Part shown: piece after piece, positions 1-9,223 of the stretch
Numbering within the stretch: position 1 is the stretch's first letter
How the letters are laid out: each line of letters begins with the position of its first letter
DNA from: Labilithrix sp.
GTDB lineage: Bacteria; Myxococcota_A; Polyangia; Polyangiales; Polyangiaceae
Direction: 5' to 3'
Assembly: GCA_019637225.1 (NCBI GenBank)
Contig: JAHBWC010000024.1
Coordinates: 1-64,000, forward strand
Length of the DNA stretch: 64,000 nt
Notes under the pieces: generated by a model
The model's database searches: none
Seen by the model: only the letters and a program-made list of their open reading frames with translations
What the model was told of the DNA's origin: nothing
Made by a program: the position numbers and the translations under genes

Positions 1-89
1 ATCCCAAGAAGTCGAGCGACTGAGTCGCGCGACCGAGCGACGCGAAGAGCGAGCTGTCGGCAGGACCCGACGCTCGCTCTCGCGATTTT

Positions 90-902
90 GTGGTGTCGCG
101 ATGTCGAGCGCGCAGCACCATTGCGTCACGGCGAGGCGTGTCGCATGTTGTGCCTGTCATCGTGCACCGCTTCGTCGCTCGCGCTCTTTCGATTGCCTCG
201 CTCGCGCTCCTCGCGTTCGTGTCCGCGCGCCTGATCGCACGCGACATTCGCTTCGCCGCCGTGGTGGTCGTGGTGGCGGCGGTCTTCGTGGTGCCGGCGT
301 GGATCTCGCGGCGCCGGATGCGGCGCCTCCTGCTCTCCGGTGACATCGGGCGCATCGTCGGCATGTGGCAGGGCTCCTTCCGGAGGGTCACCCACCCCGA
401 GACGATGGCGCCGCTCGTGACCGCGACGGCGTACGCCGCGTACGGCTTCATCGACCGCGCCCGCGACGCGCTCTCGCGCGCGGCGAAGGGGCCGGCGTGG
501 GAGGCGGCGGTCGAGCAGCGGCTCTTCGTCGAGGCGCTGCTCGACGTCTACGAGGGTGAGCGTTCGCGCGCGCTCTCGAAGGCCGAGGAGCTCGAGAACC
601 TCCCGCTCCCGAACGTCGGCTTCTGGATGCGCCGGAAGATCAGCCTGCTCCGACGTGGGGTCGGCGCGCTGGCGCGCGCGTTCGCGCACTCGAGCCGCGC
701 CGACGACGAGGCGCTCCTGCGCAACGTGGCGCGCTCGTCCCCGCTCGTGCACTGGGCGATGCGCTACGCGCGCGCGGTCTTCCTCGTGGACGCCGGGAGG
801 CAGGGCGAGGCCCTGACCCTCCTCGCGGACGCGCCGAGCTGGCCCGAAGAGAGCGCGTTTCGCTCGTTCCACGACGAGCTGACGGCCCAGGCCGCGGGCT
901 GA
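90..902 (+). CDS. membrane-anchored TPR-like hypothetical protein
   Basis: No family recognised. The N-terminus carries two closely spaced hydrophobic segments (about residues 30-50 and 55-70) separated by a short basic loop, followed by a soluble helical, Ala/Arg/Leu-rich region that reads like degenerate TPR helices (alternating small and large residues, e.g. AAYGFIDRARDALSRAA). This suggests a membrane-anchored cytoplasmic scaffold. The frame opens with GTG at 90, but GTG codons at 138 and 150 are equally plausible because none has a clear Shine-Dalgarno sequence. It stands alone, 109 bp before a sigma-54 activator on the same strand. That the frame is coding is well supported by third-position GC; the function is unknown. 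Confidence 0.6.
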   Translation: MVSRCRARSTIASRRGVSHVVPVIVHRFVARALSIASLALLAFVSARLIARDIRFAAVVVVVAAVFVVPAWISRRRMRRLLLSGDIGRIVGMWQGSFRRVTHPETMAPLVTATAYAAYGFIDRARDALSRAAKGPAWEAAVEQRLFVEALLDVYEGERSRALSKAEELENLPLPNVGFWMRRKISLLRRGVGALARAFAHSSRADDEALLRNVARSSPLVHWAMRYARAVFLVDAGRQGEALTLLADAPSWPEESAFRSFHDELTAQAAG

Positions 903-1011
903 GTCTTCGGTCCCTCAACGGCGCTCGCGTGACGGCGCGCGAGGAAACCGTCCGAGCGGTATAGACGGCTTTCCTTGAGCAGTCGGCCCCTCGCCGGCTA
1001 AGGTCGGGCCC

Positions 1012-2748
1012 GTGGCATCGCCTCTGTACGCGCCGAGCGACAGGCCCCCGCCCGCGTCTCCGGCGGGCAGGCCGCGCGTCCTCTACGCGGACGACGAGGA
1101 GGACGTGCGCGAGGTCTTCGCCGCCGTGTTCGCCGCCGACTTCGACGTGACGTGCGTCGGCAGCGGCCGCGAGGCCCTCGACGCGCTCGCGTCGCGCGAG
1201 TTCGACGTGCTCGTCAGCGACATGCGCATGCGCCCGATGCGGGGCTCGGAGCTGCTCGCCGCCGCCTACGAGTCGTTCCCCGACACGCAGCGCATCCTGC
1301 TCACCGGCTTCACCGACCACGACGACCTCGCGGACGCCGTGAACCACGGCCACGTCTTCGCGTACGTCCTCAAGCCGTGGGACAACGCGCAGCTCCGCCT
1401 CGTGATCCAGCGCGCGGCGAAGCTCCGCCAGCTCGAGATCGAGAACCGCCGCCTCAACGGCGAGCTCCGGGCGTCGAACTCGCGGCTCCGCGACGACGTC
1501 GAGGCCGTCTCGCGCACCGCTTCGGCGTCGCGCCCGCGCCTGCTCGCGACCTCGCCGGCGATGCAGCGGGTGATGGCGCAGGTCATCGCCGTCGCCGGCA
1601 CGGACGCCAGCGTCTTGCTCCACGGCGAGACGGGCACGGGCAAGGAGCTCATCGCCGCCGAGATCCACGAGCGAAGCGGCCGCCGGCGCGCGCGCTTCGT
1701 CGCGCAGAACCTCGCGGCGCTCCCGCCGGAGCTCATGACGAGCGAGCTCTTCGGCCACGTGAAGGGCGCGTTCACCGGCGCGCAGCAGGCGCGCCGCGGC
1801 CTCTTCGAGCTCGCCGACGGCGGGACGCTGTTCCTCGACGAGATCGGCGAGGCGCCGATGTCGCTCCAGGCGCTGCTCCTCCGCGCGCTCGAGTCGCACG
1901 AGTTCTGGCCCGTCGGCGCGAGCGAGCCGCGGCAGGTCGACGTGCGCATCGTCGCGGCGACGAACCGCGATCTGCTGACCGACGCGCACCAGCAGCTCTT
2001 CCGGCTCGACCTCTACTACCGCCTCGCCGTCTGCCCGATCGAGGTCCCGCCGCTCCGCGGGCGCCCCGACGACGTGCGCGGCATCGGGATCCCGCTGCTC
2101 GAGTCCGCCGCGCGGCGCATGAACCGGGAGGAGCCGCGGATCACGGAGACCGCGTGGCGCGCGCTCGAAGGCCATCCGTGGCCGGGCAACGTGCGCGAGC
2201 TCGGGAACGTGATGGAGCGGCTCGTCATCTACCACGCGGGCAGGGACGTCGAGCCGCAGGATCTGGGGCTGCCGCAGACGATCCGCTCGAGCCTCTTCCC
2301 CTACGTGCCGCACGGCGCGCCGCCGTCGTCCTCCACGCCGCCGACGGGCTATGCGGCGCCGGCCGATCGCGCCTCGCGTCCGAGCGCGCCGACGCCCGCC
2401 GAGCCGTGGGAGCCGCGCCCGCCGCCGGCGTCCTCGTCGTGGGGGCAGGTCGGCGCGCGCGTGCCGGTCGGGCCGCCGAGCGCGTCGTTCGAGGTGCCGC
2501 CCTCGAGTCAGTACGAGATCGAGGCGGCGCCGATGTCGCGCCCGCGGATGGACGTCGACGCCGTCGCGCCGGGCGCGCTGTCGCTCGACCTGCCCGAGGG
2601 AGGCACCACGTTCGACGAGCTCGAGCGTGAGATCCTGGTGCAGGTCCTGGCGCGCGCGGACAACAACCAGTCCCGCGCCGCGCGATCCCTCGGAATGAGC
2701 GAGAGCACCTTCCGTTCGCGCATGAAGCGGCTCGGTTTGAAGGGATAA
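1012..2748 (+). CDS. sigma-54-dependent response regulator (REC-AAA+-Fis HTH)
   Basis: This is an NtrC-class activator that remodels sigma-54 RNA polymerase. A receiver domain (about residues 22-135) has the acidic pair D27/D28, phospho-acceptor D70 in VLVSDMRM and the lysine in LKPWD. The AAA+ domain has Walker A GETGTGKE (205-212), the sigma-54 contact loop GAFTGA (252-257) and Walker B LFLDEIGE. A Fis-type helix-turn-helix closes the protein (NNQSRAARSLGMSESTFRS). Between AAA+ and HTH lies an unusual linker of about 120 residues rich in Pro, Ser and Ala. The receiver's KPWD ending resembles those of HD-GYP-type regulators. GTG start at 1012, no strong ribosome site. No cognate kinase is adjacent, although a Ser/Thr kinase gene follows. 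Confidence 0.9.
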   Translation: MASPLYAPSDRPPPASPAGRPRVLYADDEEDVREVFAAVFAADFDVTCVGSGREALDALASREFDVLVSDMRMRPMRGSELLAAAYESFPDTQRILLTGFTDHDDLADAVNHGHVFAYVLKPWDNAQLRLVIQRAAKLRQLEIENRRLNGELRASNSRLRDDVEAVSRTASASRPRLLATSPAMQRVMAQVIAVAGTDASVLLHGETGTGKELIAAEIHERSGRRRARFVAQNLAALPPELMTSELFGHVKGAFTGAQQARRGLFELADGGTLFLDEIGEAPMSLQALLLRALESHEFWPVGASEPRQVDVRIVAATNRDLLTDAHQQLFRLDLYYRLAVCPIEVPPLRGRPDDVRGIGIPLLESAARRMNREEPRITETAWRALEGHPWPGNVRELGNVMERLVIYHAGRDVEPQDLGLPQTIRSSLFPYVPHGAPPSSSTPPTGYAAPADRASRPSAPTPAEPWEPRPPPASSSWGQVGARVPVGPPSASFEVPPSSQYEIEAAPMSRPRMDVDAVAPGALSLDLPEGGTTFDELEREILVQVLARADNNQSRAARSLGMSESTFRSRMKRLGLKG

Positions 2749-2818
2749 ATAGGCGCTTCGGGAGGGGAGCTCCAGCAGGCTCGCCCGAGCGGGACCACCA
2801 TGGCTATGCTTGTTCGCG

Positions 2819-4762
2819 ATGGTGGCCAGCGCGGGCAAGAGGTCGGGCCGTGCGCCCGTCCTCGCCAAGTACGACGTGCTCGAGGAGCTCGGGCACGGCG
2901 GGATGGCCACAGTGTATCGCGCGCTCGATACGCGTCTGCTGCGCGACGTCGCGATCAAGGTGCTTCACCCGCACCTCCGCGAGAGCCGTGAGATCGCGCA
3001 CCGCTTCTCGGTGGAGGCGAAGGCGGTCGCGAAGCTGCGGCATCCGAACATCGTCGAGGTGTTCGACGTCTCGTCCGAGGACGAGACGGAGCAGTACCTC
3101 GTCGTGGAGCTGGTGCGCGGTCCGACGCTGCGGAGGCTCCTCCAGCAGCGCGGAGCGCTCCCGCCGGAGATCGGCGCGGCGATCGTCATGGAGCTGCTCG
3201 CTGGGGTCGCGCACGCCCACGCCGCCGGCGTGGTGCATCGCGACGTGAAGCCGGAGAACGTCCTCGTCGAGCACCGGTCGGCGAGCGGCCCGCGCTCGCA
3301 GCGCGAGGGGCTCACGCCTACGCCGGTCCCGAGCGTCTCCGGCGTCGCGTCGCAGGCGCCGCCGAGCGGCGATCGGAAGACGCCACCGCCCGCGAACGAG
3401 GGCGAGCGCGTCGCGGTCAAGCTCACCGACTTCGGTATCGCGAAGCTGCTCGACGCGCAGGGAGTGACGTCGACCGGGCAGGTGCTCGGGAGCCCCGCGC
3501 ACATGGCGCCCGAGCAGATCGAGGGAGGCGACGTCGACGGTCGCGCCGACGTCTTCGGCCTCGGCGTGCTCATGTACGAGTGCCTCGTCGGACACCTCCC
3601 GTTCCTCGGGAACAACCCCGCGCAGGTGCTCCGGCGCGTGCTCGACGGCGTCTACGCCCCCGCGGAGCGCGAGCGCCCGGTCGTCGGCAAGGTGTGGAGC
3701 CAGATCCTCGATCGCGCGCTGGCGCGGAAGCCCGAGGCGCGCTTCCCCGACGCGCAGGCGATGCGCGACGCGATCCACGCGGAGCTGACGCGCCTCGGGA
3801 TGGGCTCGCCGAAGAAGGAAATCGAGGCGTGGCTCGACGATCCCGAAGGCTGGACCGAGGAGCACGACAAGCGTCTCATCGAGCGGCTCTGCGTGCTCGG
3901 CGCCGCGTCGCGCAAGCGCGGCGACGCGGTGGCCGCGGCCTCGGACTACAACCGGGCGCTCGCCTACGCGCCGAACGATCCGTCGCTGCTCAAGGTCGTC
4001 GTGAGCATGCAGCGCTCCGAGGCGCGCGCGCGGATCGTGCGCCGCGTGGCTCCGCTCGTGCTCGGGGCGCTCGTGCTCGGCTCGGGAGCGTACTTCGTCG
4101 CGAAGGCGTTCAAGACGTCGCCGGGGGACGGCTCCGTCACCAGCGCGCCGCCGTCGGCGGATCGGGCCGGGACGGTCGCGACCTCGCCGTCGTCGAAGCC
4201 GACCACGCCGGCGAGCGGCGCGAGGTCGAGCTCCGTCGCCGGGACGCCGACCGGTCCGGCGAGCGTCCCCGCGGCGCGGACCCTCGCCACGCCCGTCGTC
4301 GCGCCGAGCGCGAAGCCGGGGATCCCGCGCATCGTCACCTTCTCGCGCCTCAGCCCGCCGTTCGGCGTCCAGATGACGATCGACGGCGCGCCCGGTCCCG
4401 AGCCCGACCCGACCAAGGCGTTCACGCTCGACGACAAGGCGCACAAGCTCGTCTTCACGTGCAAGGGCGACGTCTGCGCGCCGAAGACGATCCAGGTCGA
4501 GGCCGGAGACAGCAACGTCGAGCTCGACGTCGCGCTCGTGATCGCCCACGCCAAGCTGGTCGTCGAGGGCGATCCGACGCACTCGTACGGGATCCAGGAG
4601 ATCCCGACCGCGAACGTGTCCGGCGGAGGCGAGATCGAGATCCCGATGGGCGCCTCCGGCACGCGCGACGTGCACGTCTTCGATCGGACCGATCCCTCGA
4701 GTCCGACGCAGGTCGTCAAGCTCTCGGCGGGCAAGCGCGCGACGATCTCGTTCAAGCGCTGA
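2819..4762 (+). CDS. membrane-anchored serine/threonine protein kinase
   Basis: This is a Hanks-type kinase of the PknB-like class. The catalytic domain (about residues 18-330) shows the glycine loop LGHGGMATVY, K47 in VAIK, the catalytic loop HRDVKPEN with D142, and DFG at D204. An insertion of roughly 40 Ser/Pro-rich residues sits between HRD and DFG, where most kinases have about 15. After a short helical stretch there is one transmembrane helix (about 410-430), then a Ser/Thr/Pro linker and a beta-rich PEGA-like extracytoplasmic domain. ATG at 2819 was chosen; TTG at 2810 and GTG at 2822 are in frame and no start has a good ribosome site. The envelope TPR gene just downstream is a plausible partner or substrate (inference). 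Confidence 0.88.
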   Translation: MVASAGKRSGRAPVLAKYDVLEELGHGGMATVYRALDTRLLRDVAIKVLHPHLRESREIAHRFSVEAKAVAKLRHPNIVEVFDVSSEDETEQYLVVELVRGPTLRRLLQQRGALPPEIGAAIVMELLAGVAHAHAAGVVHRDVKPENVLVEHRSASGPRSQREGLTPTPVPSVSGVASQAPPSGDRKTPPPANEGERVAVKLTDFGIAKLLDAQGVTSTGQVLGSPAHMAPEQIEGGDVDGRADVFGLGVLMYECLVGHLPFLGNNPAQVLRRVLDGVYAPAERERPVVGKVWSQILDRALARKPEARFPDAQAMRDAIHAELTRLGMGSPKKEIEAWLDDPEGWTEEHDKRLIERLCVLGAASRKRGDAVAAASDYNRALAYAPNDPSLLKVVVSMQRSEARARIVRRVAPLVLGALVLGSGAYFVAKAFKTSPGDGSVTSAPPSADRAGTVATSPSSKPTTPASGARSSSVAGTPTGPASVPAARTLATPVVAPSAKPGIPRIVTFSRLSPPFGVQMTIDGAPGPEPDPTKAFTLDDKAHKLVFTCKGDVCAPKTIQVEAGDSNVELDVALVIAHAKLVVEGDPTHSYGIQEIPTANVSGGGEIEIPMGASGTRDVHVFDRTDPSSPTQVVKLSAGKRATISFKR

Positions 4763-4834
4763 CGGGTGACGCCGATCCGGCAGGGGGCGCTTTTCCCCGA
4801 CGAGCCGAGGACGCGCTGCACTACTATTCCGCTC

Positions 4835-5848
4835 GTGGCTCTCCTGGGAGGCCGTCCTCGTCTCCGCCTCTTGGCGCTGGCGGTCGTCGCGTTCGCGACG
4901 CTGGTGGTGACGCCTGCGTACGCCGATCCTCGCGCCGAGCTCGAGAAGGCGCGCGCGTCGTTCTTGGCTCGCAACTGGATCGACGCCGAAGAGCGCCTGC
5001 GCGTCCTGCTCGATCCGAAGAGCGGCCTCAAGGACCGCTCGCTCATCTCGCAGGCCCGGATGTACCTCGGCGCGTCGCTGCTCGCGCAGGGCAGGAAGGA
5101 CGACGCGACGGAGATCTTCGAGAAGCTCGTCCTCGACGATCCGGCCTTCGACCCCGATCCGCTCAGCTTCCCGAGCGAGGCCATCAACACGTTCATCGAC
5201 GTGCGCTCGTCGCTTCTCGAGCAGATCCGGAACGCGCAGCAGACCGCGGCGCGGCTCGCCGCGGAGAGGAAGGCCCGCGAGGAGGCCGAGCGCGAGGCGC
5301 AGCGCGTGTGGCTCGAGAAGGTGAAGGCGCAGGCCGCGGAGGAGAAGATCACCGTCCGCCACAGCCGCGTGGTCGCGAGCCTCCCGTTCGGGGCCGGCCA
5401 GTTCCAGAACGGTCAACCCGTGCTCGGGTGGATCTTCCTCGGGACCGAGGTCGCGGCGATCGCCGGGACCGCCGTGACCTACGGTATGTACCTCTACGCG
5501 CGGAGTCGCGAGAACGAGGAGCTCCGGCGTCCCGGAGGCGACGTGAACCGCCTCGTCGCGCAGTACCATCAGCGCGCCGAGGACCTTCGCGTCGCGAACC
5601 TGGGCTTCGCGGGCGCGTTCGCGGCGATCGCCGCGATCGGAATCGTCCAGGCGCATCTCGTCTTCGTGCCCGAGTCACCCGAGAAGAAGAGGCGCGAGCT
5701 GCCTCCTCTCGGGGCCCGACGGCCGAGCTCGGGTCCGGACGGCGCGCCGCCGGCCCTGTTCGGGATCGCCCCGATCGTGTCGCCGCTGCCGGGCAGGGAC
5801 GGTGCGCCCGGCGGCGCGCTCGTCGGCGTCCGCGGCTTCGTCTTCTAG
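4835..5848 (+). CDS. exported TPR/DUF5683-like envelope protein
   Basis: Starting at GTG 4835 gives a convincing signal peptide (basic start, hydrophobic core, cleavage after TPAYA). A longer frame opens at GTG 4766 but puts about 23 odd residues in front of the signal. The mature part begins with TPR-like helices (ADPRAELEKARASFLARNW onward), then an Arg/Glu-rich coiled coil, then a segment starting VVASLPFGAGQFQNGQPVLG. That segment, with two hydrophobic helices, resembles the DUF5683 'LPGxGQ..NGQ' pattern. The C-terminus is Pro/Gly-rich. It follows the kinase gene by 72 bp and is probably co-transcribed, suggesting a kinase-linked envelope protein (inference). Function unknown. Confidence 0.72.
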   Translation: MALLGGRPRLRLLALAVVAFATLVVTPAYADPRAELEKARASFLARNWIDAEERLRVLLDPKSGLKDRSLISQARMYLGASLLAQGRKDDATEIFEKLVLDDPAFDPDPLSFPSEAINTFIDVRSSLLEQIRNAQQTAARLAAERKAREEAEREAQRVWLEKVKAQAAEEKITVRHSRVVASLPFGAGQFQNGQPVLGWIFLGTEVAAIAGTAVTYGMYLYARSRENEELRRPGGDVNRLVAQYHQRAEDLRVANLGFAGAFAAIAAIGIVQAHLVFVPESPEKKRRELPPLGARRPSSGPDGAPPALFGIAPIVSPLPGRDGAPGGALVGVRGFVF

Positions 5849-5970
5849 CTGAGCTCACGCCTTCGCGGAGCGCTGCCCGCGGCTCGGAGGCGGACCGCCG
5901 TAAGGCGCCGTTCGCTCGACAGCGCGCCGGCGCGCGGAGGGCGGAGCGTGAGCGCGTGTCGCACCGGGGC

Positions 5971-6005
5971 CCTGCCGGTCCACCTCCTGCTTTGTGGACG
6001 GCAGG
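5971..6005 (+). terminator. hairpin between envelope gene and beta-barrel gene
   Basis: An inverted repeat of 12 bp per arm with a one-base bulge (cctgcc-g-gtccac, loop ctcctgcttt, gtggac-ggcagg) lies about 120 bp past the preceding stop and 55 bp before the next start. There is no following T-run, so it is either a weak terminator for the kinase/TPR transcript or an element in the leader of the beta-barrel gene. Confidence 0.35.
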
Positions 6006-6060
6006 CCTGATCGCTTTCGCGCGGCGGCCGTACTCCATGAGACGAGGTGCAGCAAACGTG

Positions 6061-6750
6061 ATGGTCCCGAGGTGGCTCTCGGCTGGCGTCTCCGCCGCCC
6101 TGCTGCTTGTTTGCGCGTCGTCTGCCCGTGCCGCCGTGCCCACGCCGGCGAGGGGCGGCGAGGTGCGGCCGGCGGGCGAGCGGCTGACGAGCGAGCGACC
6201 CCCGAGCGAGAAGGTCGAGCACTTCCGCATCGGACCGCTCGTGGGCGTAGGGTTTCCGCGGCCGTTCGCGATCGAGGGGTTCGCGAAGATCGAGCGGCTC
6301 ATCGGCGTCGGCGTCGAGTACAGCTTCCTCCCGCGGGTGAACGTGATGAACGTCGAGGCGAGCTTCGCCGCGATCGCCGGCGATCTCCGCATCTTCCCGT
6401 TCCGTGGGGCCTTCTTCGTCGGCGCTCGAGTGGGCCGTCAGTGGCTCGAAGCGCGCGCGCGCTTGACGACCGGGCCGCTCGGCACGTTCGACGAGTCGGT
6501 GGCGGCGTCGACGTGGTTCGTGAACCCGCGCATCGGGATCCTCCATACGTTCGATAGCGGGATCACGGTCGGCATCGACGCCGGCGTGCAGCTCCCGATC
6601 TCCCCGAGCTTCGAGCGGAGCGGCGTCGCCACCGACGCCGGCGTCGCCTCGGAGCTCGACATCGACGGGACGCTCGCGGCGGTGGCCAACGGGCTCGGCA
6701 ACAACACGACGCCGACGCTCGATCTGTTGCGCCTCGGCTTCCTCTTCTGA
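6061..6750 (+). CDS. outer-membrane beta-barrel protein
   Basis: A signal peptide (residues 1-24, ending SSARA) is followed by about 200 residues of alternating beta-strand pattern (e.g. RIGPLVGVGFPRPFAIEGF, FFVGARVGRQWLEARARL). The protein ends in the aromatic residue Phe after LLRLGFLF, typical of outer-membrane barrels assembled by BamA. The length fits an 8-10-strand porin-like barrel of the kind often annotated as outer membrane beta-barrel protein. ATG at 6061 lies 12 bases after a GAGGT stretch; ATG at 6037 and GTG at 6058 are alternatives. It stands directly upstream of a two-component system whose promoter boxes begin 10 bp after its stop. No specific ligand can be assigned. Confidence 0.7.
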   Translation: MVPRWLSAGVSAALLLVCASSARAAVPTPARGGEVRPAGERLTSERPPSEKVEHFRIGPLVGVGFPRPFAIEGFAKIERLIGVGVEYSFLPRVNVMNVEASFAAIAGDLRIFPFRGAFFVGARVGRQWLEARARLTTGPLGTFDESVAASTWFVNPRIGILHTFDSGITVGIDAGVQLPISPSFERSGVATDAGVASELDIDGTLAAVANGLGNNTTPTLDLLRLGFLF

Positions 6751-6759
6751 GCGACCTCA

Positions 6760-6775
6760 ACAATCGCTAACAATC
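6760..6775 (+). promoter_or_regulatory. tandem ACAATC boxes, predicted response-regulator site
   Basis: Two copies of ACAATC at 6760-6765 and 6770-6775 are exactly one 10-bp period apart, the direct-repeat geometry bound by OmpR/CpxR-type regulators. They lie about 110 bp upstream of the response regulator gene. The same arrangement recurs at 9224-9239 before the lipoprotein gene. The sequence match is direct; the assignment to this regulator is inference. Confidence 0.55.
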
Positions 6776-6884
6776 CCGTCGCACGGGCTGAACGTCGGCG
6801 CACGAGGCTGAGATCGAGCGACGCCCGCTCTCCGTGCAGGTCCGCACGGGGCGGACGGGACCGGGCGCTCGAGGTACGCTGGAG

Positions 6885-7613
6885 ATGCTCGACGAGCCCC
6901 GCATGACGACGACGACCGACGATCCGATCTCCGTTGTGCTGGTCGAGGACGACGACCGCCTGGCCAAGCTCACGGCACGCTACCTCGAGTCCCACGGCGT
7001 CCGGGTGACCGTCGTGGGCGACGGCCGCGAGGCCGTCGGGCAGATCGTCAAGACACGGCCCGACGTCGTCCTCCTCGATCTGATGCTCCCCGGAATGGGC
7101 GGCATCGACGTCTGCCGTGAGGTTCGGGCGCGGTCCGACGTGCCGATCTTGATGGTGACGGCGCGCGGCGAAGAGGCCGACCGCGTCGTCGGGCTCGAGG
7201 GCGGCGCGGACGACTACATCGCGAAGCCGTTCTCTTCGCGCGAGCTGCTCGCGCGCGTCCGCGCCCACGCGCGCCGCGCGCGCGGCGCCGTCGGGCCGGC
7301 GAAGAAGAACCTCCAGGTCGGCCGCATCGTCATCGACGTCGATGCGATGCACGTGACGCTCGACGGCGCCACCCTCGCGCTCACCACGTACGAGTTCATG
7401 CTCCTGCGCGCGCTCGCCGAGCGCGCGGGCCGCGTGCTCACGCGCGAGCAGCTCGTCGACATCGTCCGAGGGAGCGCGGAGGAGGCCTTCGACCGCTCCG
7501 TCGACGTCCACGTCTCGCACCTCCGCGGGAAGCTCGGCGACGATCCGCGCAGCCCGCGCATCATCAAGACCGTCCGGGGCGTCGGCTACATGCTGGCCCT
7601 CGAGCGTGGCTGA
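6885..7613 (+). CDS. OmpR-family response regulator (CpxR/RstA-like)
   Basis: This is a DNA-binding response regulator with a receiver domain (phospho-acceptor D65 in VVLLDLMLPGMGG, acidic pair EDDD, conserved lysine in YIAKPF) and a C-terminal winged helix (about residues 145-240) with the typical LTTYEFMLLRALAERAGRVL and VDVHVSHLRGKLG motifs. ATG at 6885 is preceded by GAGG ten bases away; GTG at 6834 and ATG at 6903 are alternatives. The stop overlaps the GTG start of the histidine kinase by 8 bp, so the two are translationally coupled. A pair of ACAATC boxes upstream suggests autoregulation. Confidence 0.93.
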   Translation: MLDEPRMTTTTDDPISVVLVEDDDRLAKLTARYLESHGVRVTVVGDGREAVGQIVKTRPDVVLLDLMLPGMGGIDVCREVRARSDVPILMVTARGEEADRVVGLEGGADDYIAKPFSSRELLARVRAHARRARGAVGPAKKNLQVGRIVIDVDAMHVTLDGATLALTTYEFMLLRALAERAGRVLTREQLVDIVRGSAEEAFDRSVDVHVSHLRGKLGDDPRSPRIIKTVRGVGYMLALERG

Positions 7614-9198
7614 CGTGCGCTGGTTCAGACGTCTCGTGAAGCGGCCGTCCCGGATGGCCCTCAGGATCTACGCGATCGGCCTCGTCCAGTTCGTGATCGT
7701 CGCCGTCGTGATGGAGGTCGATCACCGGGCGCGTGAAGCCGCTCGCCGCGCGGCGTTCGCGGAGCAGCGCGCGGCGCTCGCCGATAAGGCCGCGGCCGAG
7801 CCGCCGCGGCCGTGGGATGGCCACGGCCGCTTCGTCGCCGAGGGGCTCGCCCGCGTGGTCGACGATCCGGCGGAGCTCCAGCGCGAGGTCGAGCGCGTCG
7901 CGACGGCGTTCGTCTGGTCCGTCGAGGTCAAGGATCCGAGCGGGCGTGTCCTCGCGAGCGCGGAGCCTCCCGCGTCGGCGGGGCCGGCGCACGGGCCGCC
8001 GGGAGCGCGGATCGCGACGGCGCCGATCCGGATGCGCGACGGGCGCGAGGCGCGGCTCGAGTACGCGCCGCGCGGGCGAGGGCCCGGAGGCCCGGAGCCC
8101 CGCGGGCCCGGAGAGTCGCGGCCCGGTGGTCCGGGGAGGCCGGGCCCGCCGCATCGTCCCGGCGATCCCGACGGGCCTCCGCTCGGCGCGCCGCCGAGGG
8201 GCGACGGTCCGCGGGGCTTCGACGCGCCGCCGCCCGGTCCGCATCCGCCCGGCGGTCCGCCGTTCGGGCTCGCGGTCTCGGTCATCCTCGTCGTCGTCGG
8301 CGTGAGCTCGTGGCTGACGGCGAGGTCGTTCGCGCGTCCGCTCGCGTCGCTCAGCGCGGCGACGCGGGCGTTCGGCAAGGGCGAGCTCCACGCCCGCGCG
8401 GAGATGCGTCGCGCCGACGAGATCGGCGAGGTCGCGCAGGCCTTCGACGACATGGCCGACCGCATCGCGAAGCTCCTGCTCGCGGAGCGCGAGCTCCTCG
8501 CGAACGTCTCGCACGAGCTCCGTACGCCGCTGGCGCGCATCCGCGTGGCGCTCGACCTCGCGAGCGAGGCGGACCCGCGCACGGCGATCGAGTCGTTCGC
8601 CGAGATCGCAGAGGACCTGGCCGAGCTCGAGCGCATCGTCGACGACGTGCTCGCGTCGGCGCGCCTGGCGCTCGACTCGGGGCCGCGCTCCGGAGGGCCG
8701 ACGACGCTCCCGGTGCGCGCCGAGCGGCTCGACCCGCGGGCGCTGCTCGAGCGCTCCGTCGCGCGCTTCCGCGCGGCCCACCCCGATCGGCGCTTTTTGG
8801 CGGAGCTGCCGGAGGAGCTCCCGGCGATCGTCGCCGATCCGGTGCTCGCCCGCCGCGTGGTCGACAACCTCCTCGACAACGCCCACGCCTACACCGACAA
8901 GCCCGACGGGGCGATCACGCTCCGAGCGCGCCACGAGAGGGCGGACGACGGTGACCTCGTCGTGATCGAGGTGGAGGACGAAGGCGTCGGCATCAGCGCG
9001 GAGGACCAGGCGCGTCTCTTCGAGCCGTTCTTCCGCGCCGACCGGAGCCGGACGCGAAGGACGGGCGGCCTCGGCCTCGGGCTCGTCCTCGCGCGACGGG
9101 TCGCCGAGGCGCACGGCGGGACGCTCACGATCGACAGCGCGGTCGGCGAGGGGACGTGCGCGCGCGTCCGGCTCCCCGTGGCCGCCTTGGACGAGTGA
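7606..9198 (+). CDS. sensor histidine kinase (CpxA/EnvZ-like) with Gly/Pro-rich periplasmic loop
   Basis: Two transmembrane helices (about residues 18-40 and 220-245) flank a periplasmic segment of about 180 residues. After a short folded part, that segment becomes an extreme Gly/Pro/Arg tract (about residues 155-220). A HAMP linker follows, then HisKA with phospho-acceptor H303 in NVSHELRTPLARIR, then a HATPase domain with the N box DNLLDNAHAY, the G1 box VEDEGVGIS and GLGLGL. It is the partner of the overlapping response regulator. The lipoprotein encoded next carries a similar PPPR/HHGPPP-type composition, so the pair may sense an envelope or metal signal (inference). Confidence 0.92.
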   Translation: MADVRWFRRLVKRPSRMALRIYAIGLVQFVIVAVVMEVDHRAREAARRAAFAEQRAALADKAAAEPPRPWDGHGRFVAEGLARVVDDPAELQREVERVATAFVWSVEVKDPSGRVLASAEPPASAGPAHGPPGARIATAPIRMRDGREARLEYAPRGRGPGGPEPRGPGESRPGGPGRPGPPHRPGDPDGPPLGAPPRGDGPRGFDAPPPGPHPPGGPPFGLAVSVILVVVGVSSWLTARSFARPLASLSAATRAFGKGELHARAEMRRADEIGEVAQAFDDMADRIAKLLLAERELLANVSHELRTPLARIRVALDLASEADPRTAIESFAEIAEDLAELERIVDDVLASARLALDSGPRSGGPTTLPVRAERLDPRALLERSVARFRAAHPDRRFLAELPEELPAIVADPVLARRVVDNLLDNAHAYTDKPDGAITLRARHERADDGDLVVIEVEDEGVGISAEDQARLFEPFFRADRSRTRRTGGLGLGLVLARRVAEAHGGTLTIDSAVGEGTCARVRLPVAALDE

Positions 9199-9223
9199 GA
9201 TCGCCGGAGCAAGCGGGCGAAAA

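Noticed and set aside
640..2958. 772-aa open frame on the minus strand over the sigma-54 regulator
   Set aside because: It is Arg/Ala/His-rich with no domain pattern, exactly antisense to a well-recognised gene; a by-product of high third-position GC.
2804..5656. 950-aa minus-strand open frame over the kinase and TPR genes
   Set aside because: Antisense shadow of two recognised genes; composition is dominated by Arg, Asp and His as expected for such shadows.
3580..6060. Long N-terminal extension of the beta-barrel gene frame
   Set aside because: It overlaps the kinase and TPR genes in another frame and has no fold pattern; the signal peptide at 6061 marks the real start.
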